A stretch of DNA of 64,000 nt from contig JAJJLU010003504.1 in assembly GCA_023807065.1 (NCBI GenBank), positions 1 to 64,000 on the forward strand, in the 5' to 3' direction. A program made the translations under genes and the position numbers. A model generated the notes under the pieces. The model was not told where the DNA came from, did no database searches, and saw only the letters and a list, made by a program, of their open reading frames with translations. Of the stretch, positions 56,874 through 64,000 are shown in pieces; position 1 is the stretch's first letter, and the number at the start of each line of letters is the position of its first letter. Source of the DNA: Isotricha intestinalis (Eukaryota; Ciliophora; Litostomatea; Vestibuliferida; Isotrichidae).

Positions 56874-57980
56874 TTAATTTAAATCATTTTTACCTAAACC
56901 TTTAATGAATTTATAAGTTAATTTCCCTTCAACAAAATCAAATTCCAATTCATTAAAATTTCTATGTAAGCATTTTTGAATAGAAATAATTTTAACATAA
57001 GTATCTTTAAAATTATCATTTTTATCTAATTTTTCAACACATAAAGGACAAGTATTATCTTGTCTATTAATCCATTCATAATAACATTTATCATGATATT
57101 GATGTTTACAAGATAAAATTTTAATTTTATTTTCATTAATATATGAATTTTCTTCATTCGCAGAATTATTTAAACTTAAAGAGCATTCATCATTAAAATC
57201 ATTCATACAAATAAAACATATTTTATCTATAATGTCTTTATCTTTTTTATATTTATTTAAATAATTTTCCATTCTTTTAATTTTTCTTTTTTCTCTTTTT
57301 GATAATTGTCTTCCTCTAATATAATCAAATAAATGCATAATAAGTAAAATTAATATTATAATTCCAGTAAAAATAAAAAATCCAATTCTAACCAAAAATG
57401 AATTACAATCACGACAATGATTCATATAATATTTTATATCATTTGAAATTTTGATAAAAGCTTCATTATATTTTTCTTCTTTTATTTTATTTTTTTGTTT
57501 AGTCAATATTAACTTTCTTTCATCATTAGATAATTTCTTATTTACATTTTTTCCTGCGTTAAAAATATTCATTTCATCATCAATTGCATATATTACTATA
57601 AAAATATTATCTTCATTTATTTCTGAATTATTTTTTGTTAAATAATATTTTAATTCTTTACAAAATAATTTCATTCCATCTTTATTATAATTATAATTAG
57701 AATTTAATGATGATACAATAATAAAATATCCATTTAAATTATAATCTATATTTATAGTTTCTAATTCTTCATTTATTGAATTTTGATCTTCTAAAGATAA
57801 ATAATTTTCTTCATCTGTTATTATTCCATATTTTGGAATTGAATTTGAAAGAGAATATAAATAAGAAGATATCATCATTGGATTCCATCCTTCTTTTTCT
57901 ATTATTTCTGATGAATAATTTTTAAATGAAGGAGATGATAATATTAATGTTATTAAAAATGGAAAATATAATTTAACCAT
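56874..57980 (-). CDS. TPM domain - transmembrane - RING-H2 protein
   Basis: A 368-residue protein. The N-terminal ~18 residues look like a signal peptide (MVKLYFPFLITLILSSP). Residues ~50-190 resemble the TPM/TLP18.3 domain: YGIITDEENYLSLEDQNSIN, a strand NGYFIIVSSL, IFIVIYAIDDEMNIFNAGK and a closing helix. One membrane helix follows at ~200-222 (FFIFTGIIILILLIMHLF), then a basic stop-transfer region (RGRQLSKREKRKIKRM). Residues ~255-320 are a RING-H2: ICFICMNDF, ILSCKHQYHDKCYYEWI, DNTCPLCVEKL, with an Asn/Ser insert between the first and second ligand pairs. The TPM would face the lumen or exterior and the RING the cytosol, suggesting a membrane E3 ligase with a lumenal sensor. The TPM call is moderate; the RING is solid. 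Confidence 0.75.
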   Translation of the reverse strand: MVKLYFPFLITLILSSPSFKNYSSEIIEKEGWNPMMISSYLYSLSNSIPKYGIITDEENYLSLEDQNSINEELETINIDYNLNGYFIIVSSLNSNYNYNKDGMKLFCKELKYYLTKNNSEINEDNIFIVIYAIDDEMNIFNAGKNVNKKLSNDERKLILTKQKNKIKEEKYNEAFIKISNDIKYYMNHCRDCNSFLVRIGFFIFTGIIILILLIMHLFDYIRGRQLSKREKRKIKRMENYLNKYKKDKDIIDKICFICMNDFNDECSLSLNNSANEENSYINENKIKILSCKHQYHDKCYYEWINRQDNTCPLCVEKLDKNDNFKDTYVKIISIQKCLHRNFNELEFDFVEGKLTYKFIKGLGKNDLN

Positions 57981-58160
57981 TTATAGATAAATGATTTTAT
58001 AATGATTATTATAATTATATTTTGAAAAAATAAAACATTTAAAAAAAGAAATAATTAAATTAAATAATTGAAAAAAAAAATAAATAAAAATTAAAAGAAA
58101 AAAAAAAAAAAAATAATATTTAAATTGATTTAAATCAAAAAAATAAATATAAAAAAAAAA

Positions 58161-60764
58161 ATGTCTATATCCCCCGCTCAGCAACAATTTTTATTAATAA
58201 TATCGAAACTTCTAATATCAGATAATATAGAAAGAAAAAACGCAGAGTTACAAATTCAAAATTTAATAAATTCAAATTATTCAGACGTAATAACATCATG
58301 TTCAGAATTTTTAAAAAATGATTCAATTCAAACAGATGTTCGTCGATATAGTTCAGTTATAATAAACATTTGTTTAAAAGGAAAAGAAAATGAACAAAAA
58401 TACTTACAATTATCAAGAGAAATAAGAGATAATATAAAAAGTAATATTTTATTTTGTCTTTCAAGTGAAATTAAAGAAATTAGGAAAGTTTCTGCTTCTT
58501 CAGTAACTGCAATAGCAAAAATAGAAATTCCTATTCATCAATGGGATAATTTAATCCAAATTTTATGTAATGCTACTAATCATATTAATAATAATTTTAA
58601 ATTAGCTTCTTTAATTACTATTGGTTATATTTGTGATGAAATTTCACCTAATTTTTTTTCTACTGATGAAAAAATTAATATGACTAATTCTATTATTAAT
58701 GTAATGAATAATCTCATTAATATTCAGAATAATGATAATCATTTAGATGAAAGTCATATTGAATTAATTTTACAATGTTTTGATACTTTAACTAGTTTTT
58801 TACCTTTTTTAAAAGGAAAAATTGATGAAATTGATTTTAGAAAAAAATTCTTTGGAATTATTTTCTATTTTATTGATAATAAATTTAATGAAAAAATTAA
58901 TAAAGCTGCTTTAGAATGTTTAAACGAAATACCAAAAATACATTATTTAATATTAAACGATGTAATTGATTATATAACTAAATTATTATGTGATAGAATT
59001 TTATGTGGGGAAAATGAAGAAATAGGAATTCAAGGTTATTTATTTTTTATTTTATTAAGTAAAGAAGAACTTCAAAGAGAAAAAGAAGGAAAAACAAATT
59101 ATAAATTTTGTCAAAAAATAATAAATTTACTTTGGCCATGTATACAAAAAACATTATTAAATAGGAATTTAGAATATGAAAAAAACAATCCAGAAGAATT
59201 TACAAGATATAAATCAATATCTTATTTATTAGATAATTTATCAAAATTAGCAGATTTTACTTTTATAAATGATATATTTTTATTTATAGGAAAGTGTTTA
59301 AATTCTAATGAAATAAATCAACAAAATGCAGCAATATATTCTTTTACTTCTATTTTAGAAACAAAATGGAATTTAAATTTAAGAGAAATTATTCCTTCTT
59401 CTTTACCTCAAATTTTAACAATGATTGATTCAAATAATAATGAATTAGAAAATACTTGTGCTTGGTGTTTAGAAAAATTATCTGAAAATTTCTATGATAT
59501 TATTGCAGTCACAGAACAAAGTTTTCAAATTTTTATTTTAAAAGTTATTGAAAAATTAAAAAGTAATAATAAACTTGTTATTATTCATTTATGTTTATCT
59601 ATTCATTTTCTATCTTCTAAATTATTAAATACTCATTTTGCTAAAAGATACTTTTCAAAATATTTAAAAGAATTATTAATGATTTTATTTAAATTAGCTT
59701 ATGAAAAAGATGCTTATAATTTTAATTATAATATTTCAAAACATGCTTTTTTAACAATTGGAACTTTAATAGAAGATTCTCAAGATATAGATTTAAATAC
59801 AATAAAAGAATTTTTTCCATGTATATATGAAGCTTTAAAAAATAGTTTAAATGAACAAAATTTTATTAATAAACAAATGCAATATGATTTTCAATCATAT
59901 ATATGTAGTGTTATTATACCAACTCCTTTAAGAATGGAAATGACAAAAGAACAAATTTATTCTTTATATGGTTTAATTAAAAAAAGCTTTGATGACAGAA
60001 GTTGTGTTTATGAAGAAGGTTTAATGGCTGTTGCTTCTTTATCTGTTTATAAAAATCATTTTGATGAAATTTTAAAAGATTTTATTGTTTATTTGAAATA
60101 TGCTTTACAAAATTATAAAGAAACTGAAATTTGCCATAAAGCTATTTTTTCTTTAGGAGAATTACTATTAAATTTAGAAGATAAAATGAATATTTATTTA
60201 GATGAAATAATGCCATTAATATTTGATATATTAACAAAAGATTCAGATAAATCATTAAAAGTTCAATCATTACTAATATTTACAAATATATTTTATTTGG
60301 ATAAAATTAATTCATATAAATATTTTGATATTATAATAAATTATGTAACAAAAGCTTTTGATGTTGCGTTATTAGCATATGATAAAAGAAATTTAGATTT
60401 ATGTGAATATTATAATTTATTAAGAGAAAGAATAATTGAATGTATTGAATGTATAATTTCTTCAATAAGTAAAAATGGAAAAAAAGAACTTTTTGAAAAA
60501 TATATTGAAAGTACTATAAAGTTTATTAATGATTATATGAATATGAAAGAAGAACTCAATGAATATATTGTTAGTGAAAGTTGTGGTATTTTATGTGATT
60601 TATTTCAAATTTATGGAAATCATATTGGAGCTTTTATTAGAAATGATACTGTTAATAAAATGAGAAATATTATGGAAAGATCTAATGATCCTGCAAAAAT
60701 TGAATTATCTAAAAACGTTGTAAGTTCTGTTATGACATATAATTTAAATAATTCTGATTTTTAA
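58161..60764 (+). CDS. KPNB1: Importin beta-1 (karyopherin beta)
   Basis: An 867-residue HEAT-repeat protein, close to the length of human importin beta-1 (876). The N-terminal repeats include the ARM/HEAT signature of the family (NAELQIQNLINSNYSDVITS, VRRYSSVIINICLKGK). The segment SSEIKEIRKVSASSVTAIAKIEIP corresponds to the region that ends with the conserved IA-x-IE-x-P motif. Later repeats such as ASLITIGYICDEISP and QNAAIYSFTSILETKW match importin-beta HEATs. It carries NLS cargo, alone or with importin alpha, through nuclear pores and is released by Ran-GTP. The coding region begins in an A-rich leader and is intact to TAA. Confidence 0.88.
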   Translation: MSISPAQQQFLLIISKLLISDNIERKNAELQIQNLINSNYSDVITSCSEFLKNDSIQTDVRRYSSVIINICLKGKENEQKYLQLSREIRDNIKSNILFCLSSEIKEIRKVSASSVTAIAKIEIPIHQWDNLIQILCNATNHINNNFKLASLITIGYICDEISPNFFSTDEKINMTNSIINVMNNLINIQNNDNHLDESHIELILQCFDTLTSFLPFLKGKIDEIDFRKKFFGIIFYFIDNKFNEKINKAALECLNEIPKIHYLILNDVIDYITKLLCDRILCGENEEIGIQGYLFFILLSKEELQREKEGKTNYKFCQKIINLLWPCIQKTLLNRNLEYEKNNPEEFTRYKSISYLLDNLSKLADFTFINDIFLFIGKCLNSNEINQQNAAIYSFTSILETKWNLNLREIIPSSLPQILTMIDSNNNELENTCAWCLEKLSENFYDIIAVTEQSFQIFILKVIEKLKSNNKLVIIHLCLSIHFLSSKLLNTHFAKRYFSKYLKELLMILFKLAYEKDAYNFNYNISKHAFLTIGTLIEDSQDIDLNTIKEFFPCIYEALKNSLNEQNFINKQMQYDFQSYICSVIIPTPLRMEMTKEQIYSLYGLIKKSFDDRSCVYEEGLMAVASLSVYKNHFDEILKDFIVYLKYALQNYKETEICHKAIFSLGELLLNLEDKMNIYLDEIMPLIFDILTKDSDKSLKVQSLLIFTNIFYLDKINSYKYFDIIINYVTKAFDVALLAYDKRNLDLCEYYNLLRERIIECIECIISSISKNGKKELFEKYIESTIKFINDYMNMKEELNEYIVSESCGILCDLFQIYGNHIGAFIRNDTVNKMRNIMERSNDPAKIELSKNVVSSVMTYNLNNSDF

Positions 60765-61006
60765 TCATTTGTTAAATTTTAATAATTTTTTATTATATAT
60801 TTAATTAAATTATTTTGGAAAAAATTTTTAATTTTTTTTTTCTTTTTAAAAATTGTTTTTAGGTTTTTTTTTATTGAATTTAACTTGTATATTAATTATC
60901 AAATGAATTATCATCTTTAAATTTTAAATGTTTTTAATAATTGTAAATTGAATTTTATTTTAAATTAATTTAAACATTTAATTATTATTCTAAGTTTTTT
61001 ATATAA

Positions 61007-62035
61007 ATGGAAAATATTGTTCGTACTCCAATAAGACATATAGGTTATCATAATTCTAGTAAAAGTCAAGTTAATATTCTTTCTTCACCTTCATTAATTT
61101 CTAATAATAAAATATTTGAAACTGATATAAATAATGATAATCAAAGAAAAGAAAATTTTAAGAAATTAATTGATGTAATGAATAAAAACATTATGTTTTT
61201 AAAAACTAAGATAAACATGAAAATTTCAGGAGATGATTATCCTTTTAAATTAAATAAAAAATTGAAAAATGAAAATGAAATATTAAAAAAGAAAATTAAA
61301 GTCTTTGAAACTAATAATAATATTTTTGATGATGATAATATTGATTTAAACCAAAATTCACCAAAACAATACAATTCAAAGATTGATTTTTTACAGAAAA
61401 GAAATCAAAAATTAAAAGAAAAAAATAGAAAATTAAAAAATAAATTAAATGAATTATCAAAAAAAGCAAAAAATAATACATCATATGATTATTTAATAAC
61501 AAATAAAGAAGAAATAATATCAAAAATAAAAAATTTAAATTATTACATAAGTTCATTTTATCAAAATTTAAACACATTAAATAATAATAATAGTATAAAT
61601 GATTTAGATAATGAAAGTTCAGAAAATAGAGAAGATTCAATAAATGAAAATTTTAAATATACAGAATGTGAAAATTTATATGAAAGTAAAGATTATGAAG
61701 AATCAAATAAAGTTTTAATTCCTTTAAAAAGATTTGAAAATACAAATAAAACAGAAAATATAAATATTACAAATAATATTATTTTAGATAAAGGATTTAT
61801 TAATAATCCTTCAAATAATACAAATAATACAAATAGAACAACAAGAACTGAAGGAAGGAAAAATAATATATTTAATATTAATAAAGGTTTAAATGAAAAT
61901 AATGGTGTTTATCCTTCTAATCGAACTAGTTCTAATATTAGAAATAGAAATTTTAATACTAAAGATTTTAATGGAAGAATTGGAAATAAAGGAAATAAAA
62001 GTAATGGAAAAGTATTTAAAAAAACAGGTGTTTAA
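61007..62035 (+). CDS. Asn-rich coiled-coil protein, unknown
   Basis: A 342-residue protein. The N-terminus (MENIVRTPIRHIGYHNSSKS) is non-repetitive. Residues ~35-170 contain a Lys/Asn coiled coil (KLKNENEILKKKIKVFETNN, KIDFLQKRNQKLKEKNRKLK). The C-terminal half is Asn/Thr/Arg low complexity, ending in a basic NKGNKSNGKVFKKTGV. No domain or ortholog is recognised. The codon use is like its neighbours. Low complexity makes the boundaries of the conserved part uncertain. Convergent with the tandem-CAP gene. Confidence 0.6.
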   Translation: MENIVRTPIRHIGYHNSSKSQVNILSSPSLISNNKIFETDINNDNQRKENFKKLIDVMNKNIMFLKTKINMKISGDDYPFKLNKKLKNENEILKKKIKVFETNNNIFDDDNIDLNQNSPKQYNSKIDFLQKRNQKLKEKNRKLKNKLNELSKKAKNNTSYDYLITNKEEIISKIKNLNYYISSFYQNLNTLNNNNSINDLDNESSENREDSINENFKYTECENLYESKDYEESNKVLIPLKRFENTNKTENINITNNIILDKGFINNPSNNTNNTNRTTRTEGRKNNIFNINKGLNENNGVYPSNRTSSNIRNRNFNTKDFNGRIGNKGNKSNGKVFKKTGV

Positions 62036-62278
62036 AAGTTATATAATTATATATAAATTAATTTTAATCAAATAAAAATCATAATGTTAGAAAAAAATTC
62101 ATTTAAAAAATAATAAAACAATAATTATAAATAATATTTAATAAATAAAAGTCATTTTTTTTCATTTTAAAAATTTTATTTTATTTTTTTATTTTTTTTA
62201 AAACTAAATTTTTAATTTTAAATAATAAATAAAAATATCAAAAATAAAAAATAGAAAAAAGTAAATCATTATATTAAA

Positions 62279-64000
62279 TTATTTATTCAATTTAAAATTC
62301 AATTCAATTTCTTTCATAATATTAGTAAATTTCTCTAAATCAAAATTACAATCAATTTTATTTAAAAAATAATTAATATCCTCATCACTTAATTTAAATC
62401 CTAAATCTTTAATAACATTAACTAAAATATTTTTATCAATAATATTATTTCTTTTTTCTCCAAAATACAAGTTAAATATTTCTGCCCAATTATTTTCAAA
62501 ATCTTCTGCATTATATTCTCTAATAACTCTTTTAACAGCATTAACAAATTGATCTTCATTAATTCCATTGATATTATTTTCTTCAGTATTTAAATCTTTT
62601 AAAGCAGTATAATAAAATGGATTTCTATTTGCAAAATCTTTATTTTTATCTGCAAATATTAATATTATTGAAGGCTTTATTTTTCCTAAATTTAAAGAAT
62701 CAAAATTTTTAAAATCATTTCTTATTTGATTTTCTTCATCTAATGTAAATTCTGGTCTATTTAATTTATTTGGTAATTGATTTATTGTTATTTCTTGTAT
62801 ATTTTTTATAGGTATTATATTATCTACAAATATTAATATTATTTTCCCTTCTTCATTTCTAGCAAAACCAAATTCCTTTAATCTTCTATTTAATAATATT
62901 GCATAATCATTTTTTATCATTTCTATTATGAAAGATTTAGCTTCTTCTTTTTCATCATTTATATATTCATTCACTATAAAATAATTATTACCATAATTAT
63001 CTAAAAAATCCATTAATTGATTTCTATCATATTTTTCTTTTGGTTTTTTACTTAATAAAATTCCTCTTTCTTCACAAGCTTTATTTAAAATATCATTTAA
63101 TTGTAAAGAAGGAACTTTTTTAGCATTTAAAAGCTTTTCATAAATATCATTATTATTATTAAAATACTTAAGATAAGATTGAGGATTATTTCTAAAATGA
63201 TTAATTTCATTTAATAATCCATTTTCAATATTTAATTCTTTTTTTTCATTAACATTATCAGAAATAATAATAACAGTAATAAATTGATTTCTTATTTTTT
63301 CATGTGATATTCCAATAAATTTACTTTCTGAATTTACTAATCTATCACTTACTCCTTTAATTAAATCTTTTTCATTAAATAATATTTCTAATAATGCTTT
63401 TTTAGGATTATTATTAGTACAAACATAATTTTTACAAAAAGTCACTTTTTCAAAAATTGAATTTAAATCTTCTTCTAAAATTTCTTGATCTTTTGGATAA
63501 AAAATTCTTCCTTTTGTATATTTTAATTCATTTAAATAATCATTTGATAATTCATTTAATTTTTCATTTTGTTTTATTTCATTTGCTTTTTTACCATTTT
63601 TTAATTTTAATATTAATTTGCTTATTTCTTTTAATATATTTGGTTTATAACTTAAAGATTTTTGTATATTTTTTTCATATTCTTCTAATTCTTCTTTATA
63701 TGTATTTGGTGATGTTCTTAAAATATTTAATTCATATAAAAATTCTTCTATAAAATTACTTTCTGATGGATTTTTATTTAAATTTATTTTATTTCTTCTT
63801 TCTTTACTTCTATATGAACTTGTCATTATTATTTCTTTTTCTGTCTTATTGTTTTCTTTTTCTTTTTCTTTATTTTTTCTTTTACTTCTACTTTTTTTTT
63901 CTTCATGTTTTTCAATAGTTGTTTTCGTTATTGTTATTGAATTTTCATCTTCTTCTTTTTCAATGTTTTTTTCTTTGTAAATTAATGTTTTATTGTTTTT
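62279..64000 (-). CDS. Tandem CAP-domain protein with EF-hand-like C-terminus, runs off the right edge
   Basis: From the ATG at 63826 the protein is 515 residues. However, the frame stays open, with coding-like Lys/Glu-rich sequence (EKHEEKKSRSKRKNKEKEKE), from 63826 through 64000 without a stop, so the true start may lie outside the window. Residues ~20-200 and ~200-345 (numbered from that ATG) are two CAP-like domains: FLYELNILRTSPNTYKEEL and LLNEINHFRNNPQSYLKYF are the parallel first helices, with FIGISHEK and GFARNEEGKIILIFVDN the parallel core strands. Residues ~360-515 are helical with EF-hand-like pairs (EEDQFVNAVKRVIREYN-like, IIDKNILVNVIKDLGFKLSD, FDLEKFTNIMKEI) whose loops lack a full set of Ca ligands. 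No signal peptide is visible. An intracellular CAP relative of the gene at 38423. Confidence 0.75.
   Translation of the reverse strand, partial: KNNKTLIYKEKNIEKEEDENSITITKTTIEKHEEKKSRSKRKNKEKEKENNKTEKEIIMTSSYRSKERRNKINLNKNPSESNFIEEFLYELNILRTSPNTYKEELEEYEKNIQKSLSYKPNILKEISKLILKLKNGKKANEIKQNEKLNELSNDYLNELKYTKGRIFYPKDQEILEEDLNSIFEKVTFCKNYVCTNNNPKKALLEILFNEKDLIKGVSDRLVNSESKFIGISHEKIRNQFITVIIISDNVNEKKELNIENGLLNEINHFRNNPQSYLKYFNNNNDIYEKLLNAKKVPSLQLNDILNKACEERGILLSKKPKEKYDRNQLMDFLDNYGNNYFIVNEYINDEKEEAKSFIIEMIKNDYAILLNRRLKEFGFARNEEGKIILIFVDNIIPIKNIQEITINQLPNKLNRPEFTLDEENQIRNDFKNFDSLNLGKIKPSIILIFADKNKDFANRNPFYYTALKDLNTEENNINGINEDQFVNAVKRVIREYNAEDFENNWAEIFNLYFGEKRNNIIDKNILVNVIKDLGFKLSDEDINYFLNKIDCNFDLEKFTNIMKEIELNFKLNK

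Noticed and set aside
1..64000. tRNA, rRNA, CRISPR arrays and transposase genes
   Set aside because: No cloverleaf-like G+C-rich block, no rRNA sequence, no spaced direct repeats and no transposase or reverse-transcriptase motif were seen by eye on either strand. A covariance-model scan would be needed for certainty.

Overview
This window looks like nuclear DNA of a single-celled eukaryote. By eye it is roughly four fifths A+T. Its genes are long, mostly intronless and Asn/Lys/Glu/Ile-rich, separated by short and even more A+T-rich spacers, with start codons in A-rich contexts such as aaaaATG. TAA, TAG and TGA all end convincing genes (for example TAG at 23833 and TGA at 25621), so the standard code fits and the TAA/TAG-to-Gln ciliate code does not. 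A TmcB-like PAS membrane protein of ciliate type, calcyphosin, a VFL1/LRRCC1-like LRR-coiled-coil protein, CAP-domain proteins and the gene density suggest a ciliated or flagellated protist. An A+T-rich ciliate that keeps the standard code (litostome or rumen ciliates are candidates) is my best inference, but the lineage is not proven. I found no tRNA, rRNA, CRISPR array or recognisable transposon.

Layout: 33 protein genes on both strands. 1-14.3 kb holds a left-truncated gene, a GTPase with a 54-bp-repeat coiled coil and a C-terminal Hsp20-like domain, a TPR-PH protein, kinetochore NUF2, a WD40 protein, a tRNA-ligase-kinase-like P-loop protein, a PP2C phosphatase with one 47-nt intron, and an Ap4A phosphorylase. 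14.5-25.6 kb holds a giant PAS membrane protein, a coiled-coil protein, a small membrane protein, a Rab6-like GTPase with an atypical tail, a gene-poor stretch with a coding relic, and an ING-type PHD protein. 25.8-44.9 kb holds calcyphosin (one-base frame break), an EF-hand protein, a tight divergent pair of unknown proteins, a two-RRM protein, a coiled-coil RING protein, eIF2A, a CAP protein, a coiled-coil gene with a second one-base frame break, a Vti1-like protein, a small basic protein and a pepsin-fold protein lacking its catalytic motifs. 45.2-64 kb holds a protein with more than 30 IQ motifs, a debranching-enzyme relative with degenerate active-site motifs plus a CBM48-like domain, an LRR-coiled-coil protein, a TPM-TM-RING protein, importin beta, a low-complexity protein, and a tandem-CAP protein that runs off the right edge.

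Most genes are housekeeping or cytoskeletal and form no operon. Three themes recur: calcium or calmodulin binding (calcyphosin, EF-hand proteins, the IQ protein), mitosis and centrioles (NUF2, the LRR-coiled-coil protein, possibly the IQ protein), and membrane traffic (Rab6-like, Vti1-like). The least ordinary items are the pseudoenzyme-like debranching protein, the pepsin-like pseudoprotease, the GTPase-Hsp20 and TPM-RING fusions, the two frame breaks, and a three-copy inverted-repeat element between convergent genes at 28.5 kb.
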